Position numbers and translations under genes: made by a program
The notes under the pieces: model-generated
Database searches by the model: none
Told to the model about the DNA's origin: nothing
What the model saw: only the letters and a program-made list of their open reading frames with translations
Part shown: positions 1-11,019 of the stretch, one piece after another
How positions within the stretch are numbered: position 1 is the stretch's first letter
Layout: each line of letters opens with the position of its first letter
Assembly: GCA_034766995.1 (NCBI GenBank)
Contig: CM068315.1
Location: forward strand, 7,501,796-7,565,795
Origin: Acanthacorydalis orientalis
Taxonomy: Eukaryota > Arthropoda > Insecta > Megaloptera > Corydalidae
DNA: 64,000 nucleotides
Direction of reading: 5' to 3'

Positions 1-22
1 TTCAGTTGTTAAGTTATTAACA

Positions 23-583
23 TTAGGTCGGTAGAAAAATAATTACGTTATTGTGTTATGACCTTTAAATTCAATTTTTTTATTCCTAGCTTTTTTAAGT
101 GGTCTAGAACTATTGGATGACTAACGCTTAACGTTTGTGCAGGCCCTCGAATTGTGCGTGATTCTGATTCAACTAACGGCTTCGGTTACTCGTTATTAAT
201 TAAAGAAGGAGGCCCGTGACCTTCTTCATCTTCATGGCTCTTGTCCTCAGCACGAAAATTTTGGAATCACCATTAACATAGTACCATAGTACGTTCCTCA
301 ACAATACCCACACCAATAGCATCGTTGTATTTACGAGCAGTTTCTGCTGCTTTATCATTCGTTTTGAACCTATACAATAATGCTCGTATTTGCTTCTTTT
401 CCTTCTTTAATTCAATAGCCCAATTAGAAGCAAAATTAATAACAAAACCAAAGTCAATGTTACCAAATATAGTCCGAAAAATACACTTTACAATGATAAC
501 ACGATGAAATGACACTTTCATTAAAAAAAGATAATAATTAGAATTCAAAAAAAAAAAACGCAATTATTTTTCTACCGACCTAA
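23..583 (-). mobile_element. Internally deleted mariner (cecropia-type), DBD-only copy A
   Basis: A 561-bp element with terminal inverted repeats. The left end begins TTAGGTCGGTAGAAAAATAA and the right end is its complement, ending CTACCGACCTAA at 583, followed by TA at 584-585. The left flank reads CA, perhaps a mutated TA target. The minus strand encodes only the N-terminal helix-turn-helix part of a mariner transposase: the 96-residue frame at 273-563 includes KKQIRALLYRFK and KAAETARKYNDA, followed out of frame by the GRP-linker region. The catalytic domain is absent; the sequence passes from the end of the DNA-binding domain straight to the 3' terminal region. Known from the family: the TTAGGTTGGT end and these motifs match the cecropia subfamily that includes Hsmar1. 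It is non-autonomous and its frame is broken. Confidence 0.85.
273..563 (-). pseudogene. Mariner transposase N-terminal (DNA-binding) remnant in copy A
   Basis: A 96-codon frame. Its first 50 or so residues translate the 5' untranslated part of the element; the mariner DNA-binding region starts near KKEKKQIRALLYRF and runs through AAETARK and an ERT motif before a stop. The full family protein is about 340-350 residues, so this is well under a third. No catalytic aspartate is present. It lies inside the inverted-repeat element at 23-583 and has no sign of expression. Confidence 0.7.
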
Positions 584-1760
584 TAGTTGAGTAAAATTTT
601 TAAACATATTTTCTACTTTAGTTAGAACTTTATCATTGAAATTCACATTTTAAATTTTTACAGTTATTCTAATGAAAGTAATGACTTTTAAGATCTTTAT
701 TGATATTCTTAGAATAGTTAAAAGTTTCTTTTATTGAGATTACTGCATCGGACAATGTTTTGACACGCTCCTCATTGAAATATTTTTTTAGGTTAGTCTT
801 TGGAAATATTGTTTTTAGATACTAAGTTAATTAATTTACTTTGTATTTGTAATATAAAATCTTTAATTTCCTTTTTTCATTTTATGACTGTAATATGTGA
901 ATTGAGGACTGTTATAGGAAAGAATGATACATCTATAATTTATAAAGGCTTGATGACTCAAAATACATTTCTGGCACTATGTCTAAATTCACTTTTATAA
1001 ATGAATCATTTTTCATCCCACCAGACTTTTCTATACCTAGTGCTGGATGATGATATCGCCATCGAAATGCATAAAAATTATCAATAATGATTTGTTGAAT
1101 ATTTTTGAACAGAAACTTTTATGTGGATTGTAGGATCGCCTGTAGAAATCTAGACGATTTTCAGAAAATTTTCAGCACCTTACTTTAGATTAAATACTTA
1201 TCTAATTAATGGTTTCGTCCTTTTTTTATAAAAGATAATGAACTATATTCTTTAATAATCAATTATAAATTGAAACGAATTTATATGAATGAAAATTAAA
1301 CCCGAGTATACACGAATTTTTATTTATATTAAATCCTTAAATTAAATTTGATCGATAATCGTACAAAGTCCGATTTTTATTTTATTTTATAATGCGGTTT
1401 ACGAGTAAATTATCTGTCTTTAATTTAAAGAATCGAATTTATTGATGTTGATTTTTATTTACATTCTGTATAAAACCTGTTTTTATTTTTTCATTGCTTT
1501 ATTTTTCTGGCAGTGTTTAAAAATAATCAGAATTTTTGCATTTAAATGATTCACAATGTCTTTAGAATTTCACAAAATCTCATTTCATAGTTGTTACCTT
1601 ATATAGAGTTCATTTTATAATTCGAGTCTCCTCTTTATCAAATTAATTCAATTAGATGATTCAGTTTTAAAATCAACGTCATTTTAATCATCAGTTGCAG
1701 TAGCTTTATAAAATCTGTAGTGATACCTGTGTAGTTTTTTTTTGAATGAATCGTTAATTA

Positions 1761-1764
<4 letters not shown>
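584..1764. other. A+T-rich intergenic/intronic DNA
   Basis: No gene is supported. The only recognisable structure is at about 1045-1150, which resembles 61795-61895 in direct orientation (both contain TCAATAATGATTT followed by ATTTTTGA and a TGTAGG-type run), suggesting two copies of an unnamed dispersed repeat. Confidence 0.5.
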
Positions 1765-1832
<68 letters not shown>

Positions 1833-1879
1833 GTATATATATATTTTTATTTATTTATATATATGTATATATATATATG

Positions 1880-1911
<32 letters not shown>
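1765..1911. repeat. (TA)n array with periodic TG interruptions
   Basis: About 147 bp of TA dinucleotides interrupted at intervals by single GTATAT steps and one TTTTTATTTATTTA block, then a short GTGTGTATGTGTGT run. The regular spacing of TG steps suggests secondary duplication within the array. Confidence 0.95.
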
Positions 1912-2115
1912 GTGTGTATGTGTGTAAATACGTATATTATATTAGAAGAATTCATTATTAAATCTTAATTGCAAGTCTCATAAAGTGTACTGACTGAAAT
2001 AATAAAATAATTTAAATAGAATAACATATAGTTACACTTGAACTGGTTGAGTTAATGTTTCTGTTTTATATTATTCTTAATAACAATAAATAAAATAAAA
2101 ATCAACTATTTTATG

Positions 2116-2117
<2 letters not shown>

Positions 2118-2185
<68 letters not shown>
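2118..2185. repeat. (TA)n microsatellite
   Basis: About 68 bp of uninterrupted TA dinucleotide. Confidence 0.95.
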
Positions 2186-2187
<2 letters not shown>

Positions 2188-2339
2188 ATAGCTGTATATA
2201 CAAGTTCTCGTTTGAAATATATTTCCGTTTTGTAACGTTTCATTTAAACAAATACACGATTCATTTCACTCATGTCTTAATATGAATTTGTTGACCTCTG
2301 AGTCTAACGAATTCGACACGCCCATAACGTATCATCAGT

Positions 2340-2880
2340 CGTCTGAAATAAAAAAAAAATATATGAACAAACTATATATAATGTATGTATGTATTTCTGT
2401 TTTTATGACCGATTTGATATTCGTCACCATACGGTATTTAAATCAACATTTCGATTCGTGATAATAAAGAAAACGAAATGGAAAAGAGTCGTCAATAAAT
2501 CGTACGGCCAACATTCAATCAACATCTTGCTTAGATGATTTTAATGTTCTCGTAATCGATAATTTGCATTGGTATGCCATCGTTCCGTGGTCACAGAACG
2601 ACGAATAAGCAATCATACGCAACACAACCATTATATGATAATTTTTCGAGAGCTACATTTCTCGACGTACAAATTTGCAAATAGTGTGTGTATGTGTGTG
2701 TGTGTATTTTTTTATGTTCGTACGTGGGCAGACTGAACAATATATCACCACATCGAGCACAATCGGTCGAGTATTGGCGGCGCTAATAGCCTTCGCGTCA
2801 GTTCCACCTTATATAAGAATACAGATTAACACCTCTCGACTCGCATTGTAGTCTTTTAAATATTCGAACCTGTTTGATAG
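2340..2880 (+). promoter_or_regulatory. Promoter-like island with TATA motif
   Basis: This stretch is much richer in G+C and in complex, non-repetitive sequence than its surroundings. TATATAAG at about 2810-2817 looks like a TATA box on the + strand; the expected start-site window about 25-35 bases on contains CGACTCGCATTG. A short TG-rich repeat (about 2684-2706) lies upstream. No coding exon is visible just downstream. It could be a core promoter of an unseen transcript or a conserved enhancer. Orientation and function are inference. Confidence 0.3.
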
Positions 2881-3203
2881 TTACAAATTGTCGTCATATG
2901 TTCCATAAACATTCTGTGTGCTGATATTGTTCTCGTGCATATCGTTCTTTCCATATGTTTGAAATCGAATTAGATCTCTACAAGTTTAGTTCATAGATTT
3001 AAAAATAGTTTATTACCACATTACCACGTAGTAGACATTCGAAAATTTACAATTTTCATAATGAGAGTCAACAACAACATATTTACATTTAGATAAATCA
3101 CAGTCGCATTACATATTTAAATATTTTTACAAGCTTTTTTACATTTTTACTTACAATCATTTATGCATATTATATGCTTGTATACATTTATATATTAATA
3201 CAT

Positions 3204-3210
<7 letters not shown>

Positions 3211-3260
<50 letters not shown>
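3211..3260. repeat. (TA)n microsatellite
   Basis: About 50 bp of pure TA, preceded by a short ACATACATA run; it ends about 90 bases before the left end of the hAT element. Confidence 0.95.
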
Positions 3261-3266
<6 letters not shown>

Positions 3267-3510
3267 ATAACATCCACACAAGTAAATCAAACATAACAAA
3301 CACAAATCTGTGTGGAATATTTTTTTGAATTTTAAAATATTTTTGAATTAACCCAGTGGTTTCAAACTCATACATGAACACGGGCCACTAAATTTAGTTT
3401 GAGTCTGCGGGCCGCAGACAAAAAGTCACCAAAAAAAATGTAGCGAGCGAAAAAATGTCTTTTATTTGTATTCGAAAATAACTCATTTAAATTTTATGTT
3501 TTTTATTTAA

Positions 3511-4130
3511 CCCTTAATGGTCGAAAGACCCCGGAGACATCACACTTATGCCATAGAAAACTAAAGGCCCTAATACAGGGATAAGTAAAGAATTTAGTTT
3601 TCATTTATGTACTTATCATTGCTGTAGTTTTTTTTATCAAATATTGCAACTTATAACATTAGATAGTTAGTTGATCATGCACTGACAAGAAATATTTACA
3701 GTTATATAACGTTTTAAGACGTGAATATTATAGCATTTGCACAACAGTTTCATCGTAATGATATTCAGTGTAGTTTTGTTATTTAGAAGGTTACAACATG
3801 TAAATATTATATATTTGTGATTTCCAAAATATGTTCCGATAGAAAGAGTAAAGGCAGGTGTAAACTAACATCCACATATTGTTCAACATGTCCAGCGAAT
3901 CCATCGTTACACATTGGCGACTGATTTGAAAAATATCATACTCTGAAAAATTATAAAAATTAATTTTATTTATAAAATTACAAATCAACTAAATATCTTG
4001 AATTTATATCTAAATAAGCCAGTTTAAATGTGTTATTTAAGTTTTCATTCTTATAAACGTTTTATATGCTTTCATCTAATTTTCTGTCGTCTTATGGGCG
4101 AGTAATAAAAAAGCTCTCGATCGTTAAGGG
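3511..4130. mobile_element. piggyBac-like element flanked by TTAA, nested in the hAT element
   Basis: The 620-bp insert has TTAA on both sides (3507-3510 and 4131-4134). Its ends are inverted: CCCTTAATGGTCGAAAG on the left and the complement of CCCTTAACGATCGAGAG on the right, 13 of 17 matching. TTAA targets with CCC-starting ends are diagnostic of piggyBac-type transposons. A 65-codon minus frame at 3791-3988 contains MDSLDML, then YTC and IFW, spaced like the GVDxLD...RWP region of piggyBac transposases; that resemblance is weak. The element is too short to be autonomous. Confidence 0.7.
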
Positions 4131-4399
4131 TTAATAAATTTATAAAAATTAAAATATATACATAAATTTGAGATATTGTCAGATATTACAATAAAATTTT
4201 AAATTAGAGAAATTAAAAAAAATATGTTTACTAGAAACTTGGCATTTTTTGGCAAGGTGTAATTTTTTTGTGATAATAATATTTTTACTATTGATTTTAA
4301 ATGTTCATTTGTCAAATTCAACCTGTATCAAGTCTTATTAGCCTTTAAACGAAAAAATAATTATTCACATAGGTATGTACTATACCAAACATTGGGAAG

Positions 4400-4775
4400 A
4401 TTCTTTCTGTAAACATACGCATTTCAATAAAATGTTTTGGCAAATACAAATAAAAATATAGAATACAAACTTCATAATACTTTTCTTTTAGCATCGTGTT
4501 GTAATGAATTGCAATCATTTTCATTTGGATGTTACTTTTTATTTCTTCAGTGTTAAGGGAAAACGGAGCACTAAATAGTAAAAATAATTTTCACATCCCT
4601 TTAATCCTTCAAGTTTGTTTTCAAATTCAAATAATAATTCTTTAATATTTGAAGCATATTTGCTAAAATCATAATCGTAATATAAATCTTGATAATTTTT
4701 GCAAGTGGCAAAATGAACTAAATCGGAATTGACCATAAAACGGTGTTCCCTACAATATACTTCTATAATTTTCAA
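4400..4775 (-). pseudogene. hAT transposase C-terminal remnant
   Basis: Reading on the minus strand, 4775 to 4539 is open for 78 codons (contains FSKYASNIKELLFEFENKL and CENYFYYLVLRFPL). This looks like the segment before the hAT dimerisation region in GTF2IRD2/ZBED5-like transposases, where a PF-type motif precedes EELQMEL. The match continues one frame over as TEEIKSNIQMKMIAIHYN, showing a frameshift near 4555. Downstream the similarity fades in stop-rich sequence. It lies between hAT ends. The family assignment is by eye. Confidence 0.55.
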
Positions 4776-4907
4776 TGTTTAAAAAATGTATTTTATATTT
4801 TTTTTAAATTCCATTTTATTATTTTAATAAAATCAACCTCAAGCTTTGAACCTCAGGATACATTCTAGAGCCCTGTGGGCCGCATTTTTGACACCACTGA
4901 TTTAGTC

Positions 4908-5800
4908 AGTGATAAATAGTTATAAATACTTCTGTTTAATGTTATATATTTAGTAAAGAGCTCTTCACACACACCAAAAACTTTTTTCTGGTCAAAATAT
5001 TCAATAATTATTGTTGATTGTAGTAATAAGTTGTATAGATTGCAACAACGATGATATTGCGTTTATAGCGCCAAAATAAAAAAAATCAGTGTACAATAGA
5101 CATTATCAAAATGATTAATAATTAATTATTAAATATTTTGATCAGATTATTGATTTTTTTATAGTATGTAGAGTGAAATTAAATTGTAAAATGATTTTAT
5201 TCGCAATATCAAAAAGTATAATTGTAATATCTCAATGTTTCAATGTTTTAAATTAAATTATTGAAACTAAAGAAAATGATAATTTTAGATTACATTCTAT
5301 TTGTAGATATCTTTCTATTAATAAAAATCAGCCCTATTGTCGCCAAACAATTTTTATTCGAGTTCTGATTTGCTGACTGTGATCGTGTGGTATCTGTTCT
5401 GATTGGCTAATATCAGTCACACCATCAGTGTTCTGTTTCACAGTGCATAACGCAAGAGGGTATACAATTTCAGTGTAAAACTGATAAGAAATTTAGTCAA
5501 AATATTGTATTCACTGGAACTTTAAAGTAAAAAAATGGTTACATCTTTTAATATTGTATTTGTTATGTTAATTTTTCTAATAAAAAAAATAACTCTTGCC
5601 ACTTGACTGTCCCCTCTGAGAGGAAGTCGTAAATATAACGAATTAAAATATTATTTTTTTATAAAACATGAATTAATAAATGTATTTTTAAAGTTTCATT
5701 TGAATAAAAAAATTATTTACAATGCTGTATCATTTTATTTGAAGTTATTCATTACTTGCTATTTTGTTAAATATTTTCGAATTACTGGTAGGTGAGGCGA
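4908..5800. other. A+T-rich DNA without a recognised gene
   Basis: No coding frame is supported. 5330-5470 and 5600-5630 are more complex (for example CTTGCCACTTGACTGTCCCC) and may belong to a transposon whose right end is at 5822. Confidence 0.4.
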
Positions 5801-5822
5801 CAAAATGTACGAGTGCAAAGGG
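5800..5822. mobile_element. Possible piggyBac-like right end at TTAA
   Basis: Read from TTAA at 5823-5826 into the element on the minus strand, the sequence is CCCTTTGCACTCGTAC, a typical piggyBac-like end. I could not find a matching left end between 4900 and 5800, so only one terminus is proposed. Confidence 0.35.
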
Positions 5823-5885
5823 TTAAGATTTACATTTTACGCGTATTATTTGTATGTATGATTTATTAATTTTTGTTATTTGTTG

Positions 5886-5970
5886 TGGGGGGTCGAGCGT
5901 TAGCGAGCGGAGTACGCACCCCCCCACCGGACGTGTTGCCGAACATAACGAGCAGGAGGCGGGCCGCTTA
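5886..5970. other. Isolated GC-rich block with C-tract/G-tract hairpin
   Basis: About 85 bp of G+C-rich sequence in a very A+T-rich context. TGGGGGGT at 5886-5893 pairs with ACCCCCCCA at 5918-5926, giving a hairpin whose loop contains GAGCGTTAGCGAGCGGAG; a second G+C run (CAGGAGGCGGGCCGC) follows. It has no open frame or tRNA fold. It may be a transposon end or a captured fragment; origin unknown. Confidence 0.5.
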
Positions 5971-6178
5971 GTTCTTTTTTAAAAAAATTGAAATATAATA
6001 AATTAAATACACTTATAAATGTTCAAATTGGTATTCTATAAAAAACTGTTAGAGTTGAGTGAATAATATGACTAGTTGTTTATTGAAATGCCATGAATTT
6101 AAATCTAAGAACACCAAATATCATTTTTTAAGAGTAGTTGATGGTTGTATTCTACTTAAGTGTGTGCTTAATTCAAAC

Positions 6179-6205
6179 ATATATATATATATATATATAT
6201 ATATA
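6179..6205. repeat. (TA)n microsatellite
   Basis: 27 bp of TA. Confidence 0.9.
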
Positions 6206-6329
6206 CTATTGCAAAACACTTTATCTAATGCATATTGAGCTTGTCTTTAAAAAATTAAAAAGAAAAAAATGATCTTAAATGGTTCCTTTTCATTAGGTTA
6301 AAAAAATCCATTTTATTATACACAAACAC

Positions 6330-6332
<3 letters not shown>

Positions 6333-6359
<27 letters not shown>
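6333..6359. repeat. (TA)n microsatellite
   Basis: 27 bp of TA after a short CACAAACACACA run. Confidence 0.9.
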
Positions 6360-6360
<1 letters not shown>

Positions 6361-6559
6361 CATTTTAAAGACAGTAATTATTTGTAATGCAAATGAAAGC
6401 ATATTTTCGATAATAAATGCAAATAATCTGACAAAATTTGATTTATCCATTACGAAGATATATTTTAAAATCTATTTCAATACAGCATTAACTGAAATCA
6501 TAGAATCAAAATAGTAACAATAAAAAATAAGTATCGGCAGCTATATACAAGAATAAAAA

Positions 6560-6960
6560 TAAAATTTCACATTGTGACATCACCGCCTATGGGTTTTTAG
6601 TCGTTGGCCTCATCCCATGATTGCGGGTTCTTTGACCACAGAGACGCGTTGCGGTCATCTCACGTCGCAGCCAGCTAGTTTACCCACTCTAATCGTCCCA
6701 ATCCCCCTCTTCTTTGTCCGTTCGTCCCCTTCGTCATTTAGTCGCTTCACACTATCATTTACCAGCACCCCTCTCAACTTGTCGATCCACAATCCAACAT
6801 ACATCGTCGATGTCGAGGACGCGTTGTTGTCGTCCCAAGAAACCACGTAAGCTGCTAGTTCACAAACTTCCGTTAACACATCAACACACACACACACACA
6901 CACATCTATTTACTCGTTTCCGGTCGATGACAACGCGTATAGAAACATTGCGTAAAGTTT
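6560..6960. other. Higher-complexity island with open frames in several phases
   Basis: About 400 bp with clearly higher G+C than its surroundings, including a (CA)n run at 6885-6903. Overlapping frames of 77 codons (+, 6617-6850), 105 codons (+, 6714-7031) and 82 codons (-, 6655-6903) are open together, as expected from composition alone. None shows a known domain, and no convincing splice pair flanks them. It could be a regulatory island or a transposon remnant. Confidence 0.35.
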
Positions 6961-7031
6961 GTCGTGTCCAATGTTTGGATAAGTATGTCATTTTTATGCT
7001 ACATCAAGCATTTAAACTATTGATGACATGA

Positions 7032-7472
7032 AGTATACTTCGTGCATTTTTTTTTCAAATATGATAATAATGGAATTTGTCTCCTTTATGGAAATGTTTT
7101 TTTTTTATAATACTACGTCATTGTCCTCCGAATATTAATTAAGATTTATAGCAACATCTCAGAACAAGTGTATCGAGTTTTTATTTTTATATCTTTGTTG
7201 ACAAAAGCATACAGTATTCTTTTTTTGAACAATTCGAGTTTAAAATGTATTTTTGAGGAATTTTAATAAAAATATGTATAATACGAGATATTCAGATTGT
7301 TCTTAGACAAAGATTTTATTATCAATATAGATTGATGATAAAATATTACACTTTTTCATACAGTAATTATATACAAAAAATATCAATGGCTTCAAGTGAG
7401 AGGTTGTAGCCTAGTATTAACTTAAAATATATTAATTGACAAATAAATTGAAAATTAATGAATAAATTCAAT
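7032..7472. other. A+T-rich DNA, nothing recognised
   Basis: No gene, repeat family or array was identified by eye. Confidence 0.5.
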
Positions 7473-8166
7473 AGTGGTGTAATTCAGACGCAGCTAATCC
7501 ATTATGGAGAGTTTACCACCGTCGAGGCAGGAGTAATAAGGTGTTACAGCTCAATGTTGACGATCTCATTTTTTTATAAATTTAATCATGAGCGACGAAG
7601 CTTATTTTGACAAATAACAAATTAAACAAGCAAAATAATAGTTTTGGTGGATCAAAACACTTGAGGCAGATCTATAAACGACCTCTTCACTTTTGTAGAG
7701 TGACTGTTTGGTGTGCAATTTGGGCTGGTAATATCATTAGACCTTCCTATTTTTGGTGAGCGATATTGTGCGATGCTGTAAAACTTCTTTGCTGTTGAAA
7801 TTAATGAACAAGGACTACAGCACATGTGGTTATAACAGGACTGTGCCATATCGCACACAGGTCGCATTACGATGCACTTTCTGGCCGAATAATTTCAAAA
7901 TTTGGTCATTTCGATTGGCCACCTCGTTCACCTAATTTGAATACGCCAACTTTTTTTCTTCAGGGTTACCAAAGGAAAGTATCTACACCAACAATCCAGT
8001 AATTATTCAACAGTTTAAGGTCAATATTCAAAAAGAAATCTCTCAAATAACATCAGAAATATGCAGATTATTTATAAAAAATGTAAAAGCTGTAACATCT
8101 TATTATTCCATTCTCGACAGCGTTATATTCTCCATAATGAATTACCTGCATCCGAATTACACTACT
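7473..8166 (+). mobile_element. Tc1/mariner-superfamily element with 40-bp inverted ends
   Basis: About 694 bp bounded by near-perfect 40-bp inverted repeats: 7473-7512 begins AGTGGTGTAATTCAGACG, and 8127-8166 is its inverse with a few mismatches (ends CGAATTACACTACT). Between them the + strand carries remnants of an insect DDE transposase of the type with a WxQQDGA and PPRSPDLT core: MSDEAYFD (first-aspartate region), VTVWCAIWAG, a degraded QDCAISHT, IGPPRSPN-like sequence and a KESIYTNNP region. All are in shifted frames with stops. The N-terminal half is missing, so it is an internally deleted, non-autonomous copy. Confidence 0.7.
7585..8110 (+). pseudogene. DDE transposase remnant (catalytic half)
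   Basis: Frame-broken + strand remnant. The first catalytic region reads MSDEAYFD near 7588. A segment ending VTVWCAIWAG lies near 7700-7730. The second-aspartate region is near 7840-7860, where QDG has become QDC. The WPPRSPDLT region near 7915-7950 is out of frame, followed by sequence like YLKESIYTNNP near 7970-8000. These motifs, in this order, belong to a widespread insect DDE transposase family. At least three frameshifts or stops are needed, so it is inactive. Confidence 0.6.
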
Positions 8167-8878
8167 GTTAAATTACAACTGATACAACAAACAAAAATGG
8201 TGGCAATACAAAATCGACCAAGTTTGTATTCGATTGGATATTTATTTGCACATCTACAAATTTTCTTTATTCGATCTCACTATATAAGAAATTGTCTAGA
8301 GCATTCAGTTTCTTTTAAAATGGAACTGATTCATGTAGAAACATATTTTAAGACCTTAAATTTTAAAAATATAGAAAAAAAAACATTTTTGTGATCTGAC
8401 CAATCATTGCGTCTCCGTAACTATAAATTTTTCTATTTAAATAATGGAGTATAATTGTAATAGTAAATATCAACTATTTCACAAAAAAATATATATAAAA
8501 AATCATAGCAATAAAAAAACTTTGATGTAAAATCTATTCTTTTTTTATAAATAATGACAATACATTTTTTGCATTGGTAGTTAAAATTCATTCATTTTTG
8601 TATAAATTTAATACTTAATATATTTTTATTTAATTAATGTGAATTAAATAATTTTCTGGCTCTTTTTGTGAGCACTAATTTAATACTTCTTGATCATAAC
8701 TAAGTAATCTTTAGATAAGTATATGTTTTCATAAAAATTTTTTTCTTACGTGTCGTTTTAAAAAAAAATCAATAATATTTTCTATAAAAATAATACTACA
8801 ATTAAAAATGTATACATTGAAAATGATTAAAGTAAGGAAGCATTTTAATATTTTAAAAGGTAAAGTTAGTATTTCCAT
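8167..8878. other. A+T-rich DNA, no gene seen
   Basis: The open frame at 8137-8394 (85 codons) starts inside the right inverted repeat of the element at 7473-8166 and shows no known domain; I do not call it a gene. Confidence 0.45.
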
Positions 8879-8939
8879 ACACACACACACACACACACAT
8901 ATGTATATATATATATATATATATATACATACGTGTATA

Positions 8940-9009
<70 letters not shown>
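8879..9009. repeat. Compound (CA)n(TA)n array
   Basis: About 20 bp of AC followed by roughly 110 bp of TA with isolated G or C steps. Open frames on both strands here are runs of Tyr-Ile caused by the repeat. Confidence 0.95.
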
Positions 9010-9013
<4 letters not shown>

Positions 9014-11019
9014 ACGTGTTTCTTGAACGCATATTTTTGGTTGTGTGGGTATGTATGATCAATTATTTGAAGTATGTAATAAAAATTCATGCTTCAAGAT
9101 ATTTCAATAAATATTTCATACACAAATACTAACAAAATAAGGCTCGAAGGCAACACATCGGTTGATTAATCAATCAATTACGTTTTTTTTTACCGTAATA
9201 ACAGCATCTAATCATCGATGAAAAATAAATATCTTTATATCGTTTGATAATATCACAAACATCAACTTTTTTTAAAAAATTATCTATCGATTTATTCATC
9301 ATATAAATTCAGTGTATGAATATAAAGTAAATGTGAGAAAGTATCAAGATAGATCTTATGATACAAGTTCACATACTTTGATGGATTATCAGGAAAAGAA
9401 TGTGAACTTCGTGAAGGTAACTCAGCCCTGAAACACGTGTGATTCGCAAACGATGTTGAATTGGTATTTAAGTATCTAAAATTGAAGCTTAATTGAATTG
9501 AAAATTGAATAAAAGAATAAATAGTAATGTTTGAAAACATATTTTTAAAAAGGTAGTGATATATGTGGGAAATATACTCTCATTGAAAGAAATTATAAAA
9601 TCCATTCATAAAAAGTAGATATTTTTTAACAGTCATAAATAATTTTAAATTTCTATGAAAGCTTATGTCATATCTGCACATGATTGCTTGAATGTATTTG
9701 TGTGTTTTTTTCAATAGTACCACTTAATGGTATTTTAATTAAACAGAGATGTATTAATGTGCATTATTGATTATTATTTTCCTTTCGATTTGACTTAAAT
9801 ATATATCTTTTCTTAACAAGAATAATATTTATTCATTAATCATATTGAAACCAAAAAAAAATGTTAAGATTCTATTTATTGTACTTATTTTATATGATAA
9901 TTATTCTGTATATAAGTGTTAGAATATATTTGTAATTTTATATTTTTTTTAAAAAAAAAGATAAATTTCAACAATTAAATATTACAATGTATCTCTCTCA
10001 AAGAATTTTATATAAATTATAAAATATATATATTTATATTATATTACAAATATATAAAATTATAAAATATACACATATTTATATTGTAATATAAATACAT
10101 ATATTTATAAAACTATAAACATTTTTAATATCTGAATTTTTTTCTTACTATGATGTGATTTAAAATTATCGTTTATCCATTGTATTTATTTATTTTTTAC
10201 ATCAAAAAAGAAAAATATTTATTTTGTACAAAGAAAAATTTATATTTTAATTTTTCTTCTAACTAACTATTTTCCTAATACAATTTATATTCTTTTTTCA
10301 ATTTCAAATATTTCTGTATTAAAATATTTGATCAAAAAAGTGAAAATATATACAAAATTTATATTATAATTGATCATTTTGATTGTCGCTTATGCGCATT
10401 TCGATAGCAATACCATCATCCTGAGAGCACCACAAAAAATATGACATTTTTTATATGCATGTAATACATTTTTAGTCAGAAGTTTCTGATGTTATACATA
10501 AAAACGAATGATACTTTTTTTGTTTAATTTAATTTATGTTAATTTTTTTTAATTAGGTTATTTAATTTTAATTGCAATTTTCTTTCTAGTATACTGATTT
10601 TTATAAAAAATGTAGTATACCATCAATATTTTTCCATTTTATAAAATCAGTTTCTGGAATCTCTTTTAGAAAATTTGTTATTTTTATTTACTTGTTTATG
10701 TATCATAATAATATCTTAGAAAACATTTTTTTCTGTTTTGTGTGATTAAAACTGAGGAAGTGTTCAAAAATACCTCAAAAGTAGAACCAAAGCTTGTGAC
10801 TCCTCGTTGAAAAATCATAATTATATCTGTGATTTTCGCTAAGTTGAGAATTTTTTCTTACCCTGTTAATAAAGTCACTTTTTATTTTCATTCAGAAGAA
10901 CTCTAGATTGTTCAAGAAAGCACTCTCTCAGTGATTGTTCTAAAAATATTTGAGCAATCAAATACATTTAAACAGAAAATTCATATTTTAAGTTTATTTC
11001 CAACTAATTATTCTTAGTA
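9010..11019. other. Long A+T-rich stretch, one dispersed-repeat fragment
   Basis: No gene is supported. About 10384-10425 (CGCTTATGCGCATTTCGATA and following) is inversely related to 43490-43535, indicating a dispersed repeat. A 58-bp A+T satellite-like pattern at 10020-10110 shows three loose repeats of a TATAAAATATA motif. The 82-codon minus frame at 9292-9540 is not recognised. Confidence 0.45.

Larger units (their letters stand above)
3354..4899 (-). mobile_element. hAT-superfamily element with inverted ends, transposase on minus strand
   Basis: The left end starts CAGTGGTTTCAAA and the right end is the complement of CAGTGGTGTCAAA, the usual hAT terminus. The 8-bp flanks, AATTAACC at 3346-3353 and ATTTAGTC at 4900-4907, agree at 5 of 8 positions, consistent with a decayed 8-bp target duplication. 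On the minus strand, remnants of a hAT transposase C-terminal region run from about 4775 to 4400: an open segment at 4539-4775, then after a frame change IQMKMIAIHYNTMLKEKY, which resembles the ELQMELIDLQCN region of ZBED/GTF2IRD2-type hAT proteins. N-terminal domains are not recognisable. A TTAA-flanked element is nested inside at 3511-4130, so this copy is older. Confidence 0.75.

Noticed and set aside
1765..1911. Possible CRISPR-like array because of regularly spaced units
   Set aside because: It is a TA microsatellite with TG interruptions; no spacers, and the genome is clearly eukaryotic.
6617..7031. Overlapping 77- and 105-codon + frames and an 82-codon minus frame
   Set aside because: Several phases are open at once, no domain is visible and no splice pair fits; composition explains it better than a gene.
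8808..9090. Open frames of 69-74 codons on both strands
   Set aside because: They are Tyr-Ile runs translated from a (TA)n array. The same applies to frames at 3157-3381, 27332-27558, 36604-36903, 37561-37809, 39983-40310, 49623-49874 and 57938-58212.
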